A program made the position numbers and the translations under genes. Positions 24,455 to 35,723 of a DNA stretch of 64,000 nt are shown here, in pieces (position 1 is the stretch's first letter; every line of letters begins with the position of its first letter). The DNA is from Acanthosepion esculentum (taxonomy: Eukaryota > Mollusca > Cephalopoda > Sepiida > Sepiidae). Location: assembly GCA_964036315.1 (NCBI GenBank), contig OZ038488.1, forward strand, positions 69,532,342 to 69,596,341. The letters are read 5' to 3'. Under the pieces are notes generated by a model that did no database searches, was not told the DNA's origin, and saw nothing but the letters and a program-made list of their open reading frames with translations.

Positions 24455-25015
24455 CATAGGGTCCAAAAACACACACAGTTGAAACTTTTACACACACAGT
24501 TCACTAAAATGATTAAAAACTATGACATTTATACAACTCTTTAAGAAAGCACTGAAGTTCTTGGCATGACAAAAAAGTACTTCAAAGAAAAAAAATGTGA
24601 CATTTGGTAAAATTTAGGGAAGTGGGTCACGCCAATAACTTTAGCAATTGCAACATATCCTAAAAATAAGAAAAATGTTTAAAGGTTTATACTCTTTTTG
24701 CTTTCTTTCTACTCAATTCTTGTGCCGGTAACATTCTTTTTCTGTATACAGCATACTACATATTATAAATAATTGTCATTTTAAATTGAGAATGAATGAA
24801 ATTCTATCATGCTGAAATAGTTTATTTGAAATTTCATTAGAAAAAAAAAATAACAGCTACCAACTTACAATTATCTTTAGTGATTGCTGTATAGTAGAAA
24901 CAAATTGCCTCTATTAATGAACTTTATCATATTTGAAATAAAAAAAACCCTCTTAGTTCAGTTATAAGGATGATATTTGATTCAATGTTATGTCAACTAG
25001 TAACTCATATTTTTT
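24455..25015 (+). repeat. Directly repeated segment of unknown family, unit 2
   Basis: Partner of 21270-21725, about 3.2 kb away in the same orientation. It has about 90 bp more, mostly a T-rich insertion around 24680-24770 with CTTTTTGCTTTCTTTC. Confidence 0.78.
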
Positions 25016-25149
25016 TTTAACAATTAATATTTTAGGTTTAATTCTCAAGTGTAAAGATAACTCAAAGCATAGTTTAGTATTAAATGATGCTTCTTAAATG
25101 ACTTCAGAATGAATGATTATTACAGAAAAGGGAGGAAGGAGAGAGGGAT

Positions 25150-25172
25150 ATATATATATATATATATATATA
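25150..25172. repeat. (TA)n microsatellite
   Basis: Short TA run. Confidence 0.9.
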
Positions 25173-25514
25173 AAATGAAAACTGTATACTATCTATTCTC
25201 TCACATCACGATAAATATGGTAAAGGAATATTATAAGAATGGTTTAAATTCTTATGGATTATACTTTCTGAAAATGTTGCTTTTAGCATTAAAAGTCTTT
25301 TATAGCCTCTTCAACTGACAATAGATCAAGAAACAAAAACAAATACTGCCTGCAGTAAAGGGCTTCTTCCAACCTATTTGATAATGGAATTGACTATTAT
25401 TATTCCTCTGTATTCCTCTTCTTTATTTTTATATCTAAGAAATTAAAGTCATATTTAATTTTCTCTTAGAAAAAGCTTGCTTCCATTCAGAAATACAGTT
25501 TTGCATGTAATATG

Positions 25515-25751
25515 TAGCCAATGTTAACAGACTGTGGAGATAAATGGCCAACATTGAAATACTCTCCATGGATAAATGGCCAACATTAACAGTCTTGCCA
25601 ACATTAACAGTCTGGGGGGGGGGGGTTTAATGGCCAACATTAACAGTCTCTGGGGGGTAAAAAACGGCCAACATTAACAGTCTCTGGGGGGTAAAAAACG
25701 GCCAACATTAACAGTCTCTAGGGGAAAAAATGGCCAACATTAACATTGGCA
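25515..25751 (+). repeat. Minisatellite, unit about 34-36 bp
   Basis: About seven to eight units built on GGCCAACATTAACAGTCTCT followed by GGGGGGTAAAAAAC; the first two are diverged (GCCAATGTTAACAGACTGTG). Two units are identical over 34 bp, and one carries an expanded run of G (about 12) at 25613-25625. No coding meaning. Confidence 0.92.
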
Positions 25752-26658
25752 ATTTCTTTGGAAGAAAAGGAAACAACTAAAGATGAAAAGAAAAAAATAG
25801 CGTTTTGTTTGTTTATTGAAGCCAAAACCCTTACACTTTTCTTTTGTCACAATCCATCAATAAGAACAGGTCATCATGTTCTACTTAACACAGACTAATT
25901 TTATCTAGCAGCATAAAATATCAAGATCCATAGAGAAATACATGCACATTGGCATAGACACAAGGTAAATGTGCCAAGAGATATATAACTAGGTTGATAT
26001 GCATGCAGGTCTCTAAGTGAGACTACTTATGTATCTATCAGTAAAGCACTTGTCTCTGTTGTCATGGCTGCTGCACCAGCCACTTATAAAACAGTAAAAA
26101 AATTCTTTTGAAAGCAAAATGTTTTTCAATAATAGCAATTCACAATGAGTTTGTGCAAATAAATAACTGAATGTACAGTTCTATTTCTTTTGTAACATCA
26201 AAAATGTTCTCTAATACATTCTCTCACTGAATATACTTCACAAATATTAAGTAATAATGTAGTGTAGAAAATAAACATGAGCGATATGGCTTATTTGGTA
26301 CCTTAAATAGCTGTATATTTTCTACCAATACCAGTGATACAGTTCAGATAAAAAAAGGATTTCAAATAGTTATTTTGAAGAAGGAAAAGCCCTTGCTATT
26401 TGAAAACTGGCACAATACAATCTTCCTAGATCTATTACTCCCCATTTGGCTTTGAGCTAAGTAGGTTAAATATTTTCTTTCCACTAAAAGTCAGTGTTCA
26501 AGGAATTCAGGTGTTGAGTTTTAAATCAGGTAGACCTTCCCCATTAGAAAAATTGGTGCAATACAATCTTTCTACTCCTATTTGGCCTTCTGCCTTATTA
26601 AATGTAATCAACTGAGAAGATAGTATTTCTGTTTAATGTATTTTACAAGTCTACAGAG

Positions 26659-26822
26659 CAATGATTTTCAAACAGGAAACGCTTGACTTCCAACCGAGGA
26701 ATTTCACTCATATACATAAGTAGTGAGGCTGAAAAGAAAATGACAATTCAAAATGAGGGAGGAATTGAGGAAACCCGAGATTGCAAGTGGAGAAATGTGA
26801 TCTAAGACTCTGAAAACCACTG
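26659..26822. mobile_element. Short hAT-like MITE (164 bp), no clear target duplication
   Basis: Left end CAATGATTTTCAAAC and right end, reversed, CAGTGGTTTTCAGAG resemble hAT termini. Flanks CTACAGAG and ATGGAAAG agree at only half their positions, so the duplication is not convincing. It ends just 26 bp before another hAT MITE. Confidence 0.5.
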
Positions 26823-26848
26823 ATGGAAAGTCAATCAAAATTCTGGCA

Positions 26849-27251
26849 CAAAGGTTCTCAACTGAGGAGGAGGGGAAATTTTTTTTTTACTTTTTCACAA
26901 GTTTCTTATTGACTTTATCAGAATAAAATCTATTTAAATATTGATTTTTTTGTTTATTCAGTTTATTTATTTAATAATTTGTTATGAATTAAAACAACTT
27001 ACTGCACATGCATTCAAGCATTTTCTATTACTATTAAAGTTTGTAAAACTCCTCTATAAAATAATCCATGTCAATGTTTATGTATTATTATGGAAAAGAA
27101 TGAAGATCTTCAGTAATATATGCATATTATTTCGAATGCAGCTTTTGAGTCACAGAATCTTGGAAAGGCGGTGGTGGTGGTGGTGGGGGGGGGTGACATC
27201 CTGACATATGATGAAAAGGATGTATTGGGCAAAAAAGGTTGGGAAACACTG
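26849..27251. mobile_element. Non-autonomous hAT element (MITE), 403 bp
   Basis: Left end CAAAGGTTCTCAACTG, right end reversed CAGTGTTTCCCAACC. Flanks TTCTGGCA (26841-26848) and TTCTGGCT (27252-27259) are an 8 bp target duplication with one mismatch. Internally it has TGG repeats and a G run near 27170-27195; no transposase frame. Confidence 0.88.
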
Positions 27252-27961
27252 TTCTGGCTGGAATTTTCTGTTGTTGCAGAAGGTCTGACAATGAAGAATA
27301 GATTTTCTTTAAAAAAAAAAAAAAAAAAAAACTCTTTATAATGATAACTCACCAATTATAATTGAACTAATTATTATCATTATTATTATTATTATATACC
27401 TTGGAAGCTTACTGGTACATTTGATTAAGAACATTACTTGTTTATGAAATCTCTAATTAGTATTTTACAATTTTTAAAAAAAAATCCAAATTGTATATTT
27501 TAGAAGACAAAATAGAAATATCTTGGAATATGACTCCATTTTTGATATAATGCATTTGAAACTTTAAGATTAGCTTCAGGAATCAGATGAAAAATAAAAA
27601 CGAAATTGAAAGTAAACTTATATATGAACTACTTCCATTTTTTTCTAATACAGTCTTCTCAAAACAGATTTATTTTTTTATTATTTACATAGGATGGAAC
27701 CATCTGCTTGGCAGTCTGCATAACCCAAAGACAACTACATGGAAAAAATAAAGGTGATGTTTTTAGAATTTTTAAGCCTTACTAAGGAAGTCAATTTTAA
27801 GAATAAAAAAAATAATGAAATGCATAATTTATCTGGTAAATGAAATAATAAACATTTTGATATAATTGATACATTGATATTCTGAACAGGGTGTAAAATG
27901 TGATTGTAGACCCTGTGAAATAGCTTCTTTAATAAGTTAGTTAACAACTTATGAAATAGCT

Positions 27962-27965
<4 letters not shown>

Positions 27966-28013
<48 letters not shown>
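27966..28013. repeat. (TA)n microsatellite
   Basis: About 24 TA units. Confidence 0.96.
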
Positions 28014-28016
<3 letters not shown>

Positions 28017-28393
28017 AAGTTTTATACCACAGAATTTGTATATTGTTTTAAAAATGATGAAAAACATTCTTTTTCATTAAAAGGAACTCCTTTCATCCAA
28101 CACCTCTTCAAAATTTGTTGGAAAAAAAAAAACAAACATAAAAAAAAAAAAATTATCATAAATGTCAAAATGAAAAAAGTGTGCATGGGGCGATGGTAAA
28201 TAAGGAGCCACGACTAAAATGAATTCATTACTAAAACAATAAATCAATGTAAATAAGCCCCTAGTGAGCATAAAACAGGAAAAAAACATATCTATGTTTT
28301 TTTTTGTTTTTTTCCAACGAATCTTTTTAAAGTTTTGGACAAAAAGGGTTCCTTTTAAAGAAAAAGAATGCACTCCATATATTTTTAAAACAA

Positions 28394-28396
<3 letters not shown>

Positions 28397-28438
<42 letters not shown>
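28397..28438. repeat. (TA)n microsatellite
   Basis: About 20 TA units, 70 bp upstream of the long palindrome. Confidence 0.96.
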
Positions 28439-28441
<3 letters not shown>

Positions 28442-28510
28442 GAAATATAGTCTTAAAGTGTGCTATATTTATGGGGTAAAGTGCTCAATATCAGAGATAG
28501 AGCGTGTGTA

Positions 28511-28796
28511 AATATAAAAGTGGACATGGAAGTCAGCACTTAGAGGCGACAGTCTGTTTCATGCTAGTGCAATCATCAGGCGACTAGTGCTGTTATTTTT
28601 CTCGGCTATTTATATAAGGGTCAGTTGTGCATTATGGGTAGTCTATTATAGACTAAATAAATAGACTACCCATAATGCACAATTGACCCTTATATAAATA
28701 GCCGAGAAAAATAACAGCACTAGTCGCCTGATGATTGCACTAGCATGAAACAGACTGTCGCCTCTAAGTGCTGACTTCCATGTCCACTTTTATATT
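28511..28796. mobile_element. Near-perfect palindrome, 137 bp arms, hammerhead-like core
   Basis: Left arm 28511-28647 and right arm 28660-28796 are reverse complements with one visible difference (CAGTTG against CAATTG as read on the left arm), around a loop of about 12 bp. The right arm reads GTCGCCTGATGATTGCACTA, then GCATGAAACAGACTGTCGCC. That places CTGATGA and GAAAC, the invariant hammerhead core blocks, around a TGC/GCA stem, with a GTC at the expected cleavage position after ACAG-A-CTGT. Helices I and III look very short, so activity is doubtful. Probably a foldback or Penelope/retrozyme-type non-autonomous element. Confidence 0.85.
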
Positions 28797-28810
28797 TTTA
28801 TATATATATA

Positions 28811-30027
28811 GTGCCATGGGTAAATTGTCAAGAATTTATATTTTTAATTTTGTGCATGCACATTGTTTGTTTTTGATTTTGACAACTGCACAGCATAGTA
28901 GGATCAGTTGGGCACCATCTGTGAGAGAAAGAGCACCATGATGCAATTCACTCTACCAGAAATTTGGAAACAGCATGCTGTACTGCTTGGCATTTGTGCT
29001 GGAATCTCCAATATGAACATTTCAGAATGTTTGGGTATCAATCTGAGGACAGTGCAGAGGATTTGGAAAGAGTTGGAGGAGTCTAATGGTGATTATGAAG
29101 ATACACCAGCTCGGAAAACTCACTCTGCTCAAATGTTGGTGAGATGATTGACAACAGTCCCTCCAAGTCAATCAAGTCCATGCCCAGAGAGTGTCTGAGT
29201 TTCTTATCAGAAGGTAGTTCATGAAAACATTCAGTCTTTCTTATACAAGATGAGAAAGGGCCAATTTTTATCCCAAGCCCAGAAAGACAAGAAGAAAGAC
29301 CACACTATAAAGCTTTTGAACAAACTCAAGCATCCCTTCCAACCAAACATACTTCAGTTTTTCTTAGAGGAGAAAAATTCCTGCCAGGATAAAAAGATGA
29401 ACATACAGAACAACAGTTGGCTTGCTGAGTCCCTAAAACAATTACCAAGAATGATGAAAACCAAATATCCAGTCAATATCATGGAGTTTGAAATGATCAT
29501 TAGTGATTTTCCATTCATCTTCCCACAGGGCCTCAAGATTCAACACCTACATCAAGTGACTGAAGGAGGTAGTGCTGCCCTGGGTCAAGAGGGTGGCTGC
29601 TGGAAGACCCTATGTCTGGCAACAGAACTCTGCACCATGCCACACAAGCAGAACTCAGTCATGATTGTCTGACAATTTCTGCGTCCGCATCACTCCTTAC
29701 ATCTGGCCACCTACTCCCCAGGCTGCAACCCCCTTGATTGTTAGGGAGGGGGGCATAGTGAAGCGAGGGATCAACAACACTCCTTATAACACCAAAGATG
29801 AAATGAAAGCAAGGATTATGGCAGCAGTCACGAACTTAAACCAGAAGAGTTGTAGGAGATTCCAAAAGTGGTCTGGAGGCCATGATTGAAGCCAACAGTG
29901 ATTTTATTGAATAAACTCACTCTTTAATATTTCAAGATATTTTGTGTAATTTTGGTAAATATATCTGTTAAAAGATGTCAGTGTTATTTTCACTTTTGCA
30001 TAATTTAGATAATTTATCCATTGCGCA
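28811..30027 (+). mobile_element. Tc1/mariner-type transposon, inactive
   Basis: Left end ATGGGTAAATTGTC (28816-28829) and right end read in reverse ATGGATAAATTATC (30008-30021) are imperfect terminal inverted repeats. They enclose one transposase pseudogene. The element sits between a TA run and a CA run, so a TA target duplication cannot be proven. Confidence 0.8.
28908..29890 (+). pseudogene. Mariner-family transposase with three broken catalytic sites
   Basis: Three open pieces (28908-29147, 29250-29672, 29665-29889) together cover a mariner-type (IS630/Tc1/mariner superfamily) transposase. The N-terminal piece holds a helix-turn-helix (MNISECLGINLRTVQRIWKE). The middle piece has FFLEEKNSCQDK, where the family has DEKNF: the first catalytic Asp is Glu (codon 29367-29369). 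At 29617-29646 WQQNSAPCHTS has Asn for the second Asp (29626-29628). At 29715-29735 a frame-restored reading gives SPGCNPLDC, with Gly for the third Asp (29721-29723). Stops and frameshifts separate the pieces. The protein cannot be made or act. Confidence 0.9.
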
Positions 30028-30182
30028 CACACACACGTGCACACATGCCACTTAAAAAATTTTTAATATGAGGATGTGATAATAGGTTCTCAGGCTAACT
30101 CACTCCCCAAAGTCTCATCCAACTATCAATCTTTTTTTTGTGAGTTTTTTTAAATCACACCAAATACTTTTCAACATAATCT

Positions 30183-30183
<1 letters not shown>

Positions 30184-30246
<63 letters not shown>
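30184..30246. repeat. (TG)n(TA)n compound microsatellite
   Basis: Short TG run then about 25 TA units. Confidence 0.95.
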
Positions 30247-30248
<2 letters not shown>

Positions 30249-30489
30249 CACATGTATTTAAATTAATAACATAAAACTGTATTTTTGAAAAATGAAAATA
30301 ACATTCATCTAATTAGCATTTGGAAGCAATTGGAAACAATTTCTGCAAAACTGTATTTACATAATACTGAGCAAAATAATGAGTGGCAATTTCTATCACA
30401 ATGTATGCATAAGTATCTGTGTGTCCTGCTGAGGATCAGAGTATCTGTGTGCCGTGTGTAGTTTTTGTAGACACTGACAAATGTTACAC

Positions 30490-30517
30490 TGTGTGTGTGT
30501 GTGTGTGTGTGTGTGTA
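30490..30517. repeat. (TG)n microsatellite
   Basis: Fourteen TG units. Confidence 0.95.
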
Positions 30518-30761
30518 TTGTGTAAATATACATATAGATACGCGAGTACTCAAAAGTTCAGTTTAGAACTGAAACGAACTAGCTACACGATATGATTATA
30601 GTGGTCATGACTTGTGTAGAACCAGACAAACTTTTCAGAACTGATAACCGAGAAATGGTGCACAATGTGAACCATTACTCTGGACAGTACTCCCAAGAAT
30701 GAATTCAGAGTAATCCTCCTTCTAAGCTAGCTGCTACTTAAGGGAAAAAAAGCCCAGTCTG

Positions 30762-30905
30762 CACTGCTAATTTACCCCTTAGCTAGAGGAAGATAGATTC
30801 ATACCTTTTCCAAGAGCATTAGTGCAAAGTGAATGAAATAGAATCAACTGAAATTTGAATATGATGTGGTGATTTCACTTTCTGCACACTCTCATATAAT
30901 GAAAT
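30762..30905 (-). mobile_element. tRNA-derived SINE with the shared tail, copy 3
   Basis: Plus-strand text TTACCCCTTAGCTAGAGGAAG, ATTCATACCTTTTCCAAGAGC and TCAACTGAAATTTGAATATG is the reverse complement of tail plus B-box region. The A-box region is decayed. Confidence 0.7.
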
Positions 30906-31029
30906 TTGTGGCCAGTCTCGTTATGGTGAACAGCTAATGTGTTTTGTGTGTTTTTTTTTTTTGTTTTAAAATGTCTCTTTTGTGTTCATATGATCTTTTA
31001 TTAAAACTTGTTTAGGTTTCTCCAATATA

Positions 31030-31070
31030 TTCTCCTGATGAAGTTATAAGGGATGAAACACGTCACACAA
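31030..31070 (+). other. Hammerhead-like core of a degraded repeat tail
   Basis: TCTCCTGATGAAGTTATAAG followed by GGATGAAACACGTCACAC gives CTGATGA, a 13-14 nt spacer, GAAAC and a GTC. The stem between the blocks is weak. Seen in isolation; probably a relic of a Penelope-like or retrozyme-like repeat. Confidence 0.4.
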
Positions 31071-31771
31071 AATCTTTTTCCACTTTGTTTTATATATATG
31101 TGTTGCATCTTATATATGTGAAGCCTACTGACTTAATTCATTACTAGTTTTATTCTATTTTTATTCTACTTTCTTATCATTGAACTATCATTGTTCTTTC
31201 TCTGACTATATTGACTAATACAGTAATGACAGATTTTGGTATCACAAATGCCTTTTCACTTTGTTTTATCTCAAGATATTTCAAATGGCATTACAGAGTT
31301 ATTATTGTTTTATTAGAGGACAGACAGACTGAGCATTAAAGAGATTTTTATTAACATGAATATTACTGATCTCAACTTTAAGCACAAACAACTTTGCCAG
31401 GGAAACCCTTCAAATGAGAACAAGACTTTTCTAAAATGCCCTGCTTCATGGTTGAAGTAGTTGAATTTGTTATTGATCAAAGAGACCAGATAAAGAGCCC
31501 AAATTTTAAAATGCTGACTTTCATTGGTAGGCAAACATTCTCTTGGAGGATTAGTGCAACACTCTTCTTCTCTCCATCTCAGACCATTTGATTATGTGCT
31601 GTAGTAAGTTAAGTATAGTAAGTAATCAGAATGTGTCTAGTCTTCAAATCCTTAAGCCAACATTAAGCTATTCATTCTATTTACAAAATTTCTACTTAAA
31701 AGGCATTCATTATGAAAACTAAATGAGACTAAAAAAATGAACACAATTAAAATAAAATGCATAGTACTTAC

Positions 31772-32032
31772 ATTCTTTATTTTTATCCATGGTCTGTTGC
31801 AGGGAGAGTTCTTCAAGGGAATTCTGTGGGCTAGAAGGTTGCCCACTAACTCCCCCAGCAGAAGACATCCCGCCATTGTCTCCACCAGCTGCGGCTGATG
31901 CCTTAGCACGTTCTGCAGCCTGTTTCTCCATACGGCAATCTTTACAGTAGAACTTATGGAAATACTGGATGGTATCCTGGTCTAACCGTGCTCCCCCATA
32001 TAGGGGAGTCCAGGTGGATGAGTTGCTAGACT
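31772..32032 (-). CDS. MRTF: MRTF upstream exon: N-terminal extension before RPEL1
   Basis: This 261 nt exon on the minus strand has acceptor TTCTCTTTCAG and a strong donor GAAT|GTAAGTAC, and is open throughout in the one frame that fits its neighbours. The C-terminal part, reading NSLEELSLQQTMDKNKE, matches the ELSLQ segment just before RPEL1 in vertebrate MRTF-B. The donor phase gives the serine at the start of the RPEL1 exon. The N-terminal part (about 40 residues: SSTWTPLYGGARLDQDTIQY, then FHKFYCKDCRMEKQ) is unlike the vertebrate N-terminus that I recognise. It is followed by an Ala/Gly/Ser-rich low-complexity stretch. Internal methionines at MEKQ, MSSAGG and MDKNKE could serve as alternative starts if an isoform begins here. 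The exon is real with high confidence; the role of the CKDC-containing segment is unknown. Confidence 0.86.
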
Positions 32033-33890
32033 CTGAAAGAGAACAAAATAAAATCTGTTTGAGAAATGATAACAGAAAGGATTAGGGGCAGATAAACATA
32101 CACAAGTTTCAAGATTAAAAATACTGCTCACAAAAATGACAAAAAACATGATAATTGTATATCATTTCGGCAGGAATATATGATTAAGTATACCCATTTT
32201 CTGATCATGATTAATTGACAGAATGGATTACTCACCTGTCTTTTGTTTTGCGTAATGATAAATCAAAAAAGACAGAGATAATGCCTGTACAAATTATTGT
32301 GCATTCAAAGTTGTATTTCATTTCTTTTCTTAAATTCACTAATATAGATGCTATTTGATTTCTCCTCAACTAATAACCTAGCATCTGTCATACTACATGC
32401 CACATTTACTATACTCACATTGTCTTCAAGAAGTTACTGAAGGAAAAAAAACAAAAAAAAACAGTATGATTCATAATAAGAAGGAAGAAAAAAGATACAA
32501 ATGGATGCTTGTAGAATTTGTTTTCTTTTATAAATAAACATTTGGTCCCATAAAACAAAAGTACTTTCTCAAGTCTGGATAAGTTATTTTTTCAAAGATT
32601 GAAGTAGATTCTTCCAAAAATTCCAACTCTTTGATTTATTAAGACTTTCCACTTTTCTTACAAAAATGTAAAGATGAAAGAATAAAGAAACTGTTTGAGT
32701 GCATAACACATTTTCTTAAAGTACAAAGCTGACCCAATAGTGAAGGTGGGTTAGAAAACACTTATTCAACATGTAAACGAGTCATTCTGACTAAATCCAA
32801 TCCAGCTGATTAATGAGAAACTAAATTTACTACATGAGCCACCATAGCTACTTTCTTTGCACATACAGAAACAGATAAACATCAAATGTGAGATTGATGA
32901 ACAGAAAGAATGAGAAAGTAAAAAACAAACTGGACCAAGAAGATTAATAATCTATATAGTTAATCAGCAGTGTCTTAAAAATTGTAACTATCTTTTTAAT
33001 GATATCTGCTATTGGTATATAGGGTGTTGAGGGTCACTCAGTACATACCAACAGAAACAGTAATTCCACCCTTCAATGCATATAGACACTATATAATGAA
33101 AACCTTCAGATAATATAGATGTGTTACATAACAAACATCACAGTTTATAGGACGTCAAGCAAGGAAGAGAAATGTAAGTAAGGGTAAAGAAATCAAAACA
33201 AGAATATGGAAGAGATGGAAAGTGAAGAGGGTGTGGTTAATAGACTTCCCTTTGAAATGCTTATGATAAGGCCACACACCAATTATTTCATTAAGAAATG
33301 TAGAGTGGCATTTTCAAGATTAAAGATTGACAATGTTAAGCCATCAAACATCAATGGCAGCTGATAAGGTGAGCATAAAATGGCTGAGAAGAGAATTACA
33401 ATAGAAATGACAAGCAATGAGCCAAAATGAAAACTGATAGACAAAAGGTGTGCTGACAAGAATCATTCACCAGCAGTCAACACACACACACACACAGACC
33501 TCCAGAAACAACAGACCTAAAAATAAAAGATAAGAAAGAGATAGAAAAAGACTGGGATGGATGTGAATAAATATAGGAACTGTAATACATGCTTAAGGAT
33601 AAAACTATTTGCATCAGACAGGGCAAACTGGTTTTGTTTCTTTTTCATAAGTTACTATTTATAAATCTGATAAAGTTTAACTTTATCATTTCCATAAGTT
33701 TTTATCTCTTCAGAACATAGGTGATCATGGATTTCCACAGCTTCCTTTTCTTTCAATATCTGTAACTTGTTGAATTGCTGTGATTGTTCTTGACAGATGT
33801 AGTTAAGTAGATTCCCATTGCTTTCTACATGATTAGGAATTCAAAGTTGCCCTTCTTCAAGATGTTTTCTATGTGAAGGTAGTAGTGATT
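32033..33890. other. Start of the 29 kb MRTF intron, no feature recognised
   Basis: AT-rich with A runs and a short (CA)n at 33480-33498. No exon with compatible splice sites and no repeat family recognised. Confidence 0.5.
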
Positions 33891-33894
33891 AGTT

Positions 33895-34045
33895 TGCTGT
33901 ATTTTACCAATAGCTAGGAAAAAATAGATGATCCACACCTTTCCAAAAGGACATTAGTGCAAAGCAAATGACTGTAATTTGAACTTGGCCTTCTGATTCC
34001 ACATTCCATGTTGATAACTGTTATCTTGCCTGCTTGACCCTTTGT
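33895..34045 (-). mobile_element. tRNA-derived SINE with the shared tail, copy 4
   Basis: Minus strand: GGCCAAGTTCAAATTACAGT (B-box region), then GCACTAATGTCCTTTTGGAA, AGGTGTGGATCATC and CCTAGCTATTGGTAAAATAC. Same layout as the other copies. Confidence 0.7.
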
Positions 34046-34234
34046 ATATAACTTGCTGTTTACAGTGCTAATGAAACTCAACAAGTTGACCATTTTCAGA
34101 TTAGCCAATTTTGGAATATAAATTCTTCATAATCTATATAATATTCATAGAATCTATCAATTTAATAAAGAAGCTTAGAAAGACTGAATTTTTGCCACAT
34201 GCATGCAAATATTGTATTTGTAGAAAATGATTTA

Positions 34235-34715
34235 ATATTTGTCTATATTTCTGAGATGAGGCATTGTAACTATTTACATTGTACTGTTGACCTCATTTTT
34301 ATTGTCATATTCACAACGTTTTGTCCACTGTACACTCTGTCCTTCTTCAGGTGATATATGTTGGAATTTCAAACCAAACCCTTTTTCGATTGTTCTGGTT
34401 CTACATGTCATGTTTTTCTGGTCATCTCAGTTTCAGTTATTTCCCCTTAGTAACTCAACTCTATAAGTTTTTCTTTATCTCTGCTGTGGCTCTTTGAGTC
34501 AAGTCACTGGATTACTTTAACCAACACTTTTATCCACCGGGCCAAATGTCCTTGGAGACTAGAACAATCTACCCCAGTGGACAAAATAAAAGATTTGGTT
34601 TGAAATTCCAGCATGTATCACCTAAAGAAGGCCAGAGTGTACAACAGCTAAAATGTTGTGAATATGTCAATAAAGATGAGGATAACAGCCCGAACAATGT
34701 AAATAATATAAATTG
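34235..34715. mobile_element. Penelope-like inverted-arm element
   Basis: A reverse-complement arm at about 34235-34400 faces a forward arm at about 34555-34715. The forward arm reads TAGAACAATCTACCCCAGTG, ATTCCAGCATGTATCACCTA, AAGAAGGCCAGAGTGTACAA, then AATAAAGATGAGGATAACAG and CCCGAACAATGTAAATAATA. The intact family form contains CTGAAGAAGGC...GAAAC (see 55.6 kb). No reverse transcriptase is present, so this is a non-autonomous or terminal-only copy. The Penelope label is inferred from layout and tail style. Confidence 0.7.
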
Positions 34716-34888
34716 AGTTTATATTTTTTTTTAAATGCTGGAGGATGATAAAAGAATAAAAGGGTGGCACAGACATTGACATTCAATGACACAGATAAAG
34801 TGAACAAATTAATGAAACATTAAACAGATGTACATTCATGAAGAATTATCAAATATACAATAACAAAAAAAAAAAAATCAGCCCCTGT

Positions 34889-35015
34889 ATGGATAGAAAG
34901 AGTTTCCACCTTACACTTCCAACACTTTTTCCATTCTCCAACAAAACATGATATTATAAAACAAGAAAAGCATTGATGGTAACAATCATAGAAGAATAGG
35001 TTAAGTGATAAAGAA
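34889..35015. repeat. Dispersed repeat of unknown family, copy 1
   Basis: Shares ATGGATAGAA, CTCCAACAAAACA, TAAAACAAGAAAAGCATTG and GGTAACAA...TTAAGTGATA with 35611-35723, 720 bp away in the same orientation. Confidence 0.7.
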
Positions 35016-35610
35016 ACAGTTGTGTAACTAGTATCAAGCAAAATATATAGAGGGACAGAAAAAGAGAGATGAACAAGAAAGGGGTCAGACAGGGATGACA
35101 AAGTTGAGATGGGGATAGAAAGAGACTGTGAATTAGATGAGAACATACCACAAGAAAGAAATGAATAGCTAAGTCCAACTGACCAAAAGAAAGAGAAAGA
35201 GAAAAATAATCACAAGAAATGCAAAGTTTTTATCAGTAGGGACTGAACATTCCTTCAAGTAGAAATCATTATGCTTGGAGCAGGAGTGAAAGGGCAGATT
35301 TTATCACAATCTGTCAAGAATAATCAACATGACAGTGAGGAAAATAAGGTGTGGACATACAGGAAATATACATATACAAATAACTACATACCATCTTCAT
35401 ATATCAAATACTTACTGTATTCATTATGTAAATGCCAATCAGATTAAATGTGGATTAGATTAATTTAATGCTTTTATACTTAATAATATAGTTTCATACA
35501 AGGAATATGAAAGTTGCATTTTTTGCAAAGTACTTAGCCTGCTAACTGTAAATTTCTAAAATTTTCTTTTATTTATGAAAAGTTAATTATTTTTTCTCCT
35601 TGAGATGTGC

Positions 35611-35723
35611 ATGGATAGAATCAGTTCCTACCCACACCCGAATACTTTTTTCACCCTCCAACAAAACACCCCTAAAACAAGAAAAGCATTGGTGGTAACA
35701 AGAATGAGTTAAGTGATATTGAA
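35611..35723. repeat. Dispersed repeat of unknown family, copy 2
   Basis: Partner of 34889-35015; slightly shorter and with a CCCACACCC block. Confidence 0.7.

Noticed and set aside
34820..35178. Minus-strand Leu/Ser/Phe-rich open frames
   Set aside because: They read a purine-rich AG repeat-like stretch on the opposite strand; no signal or family.
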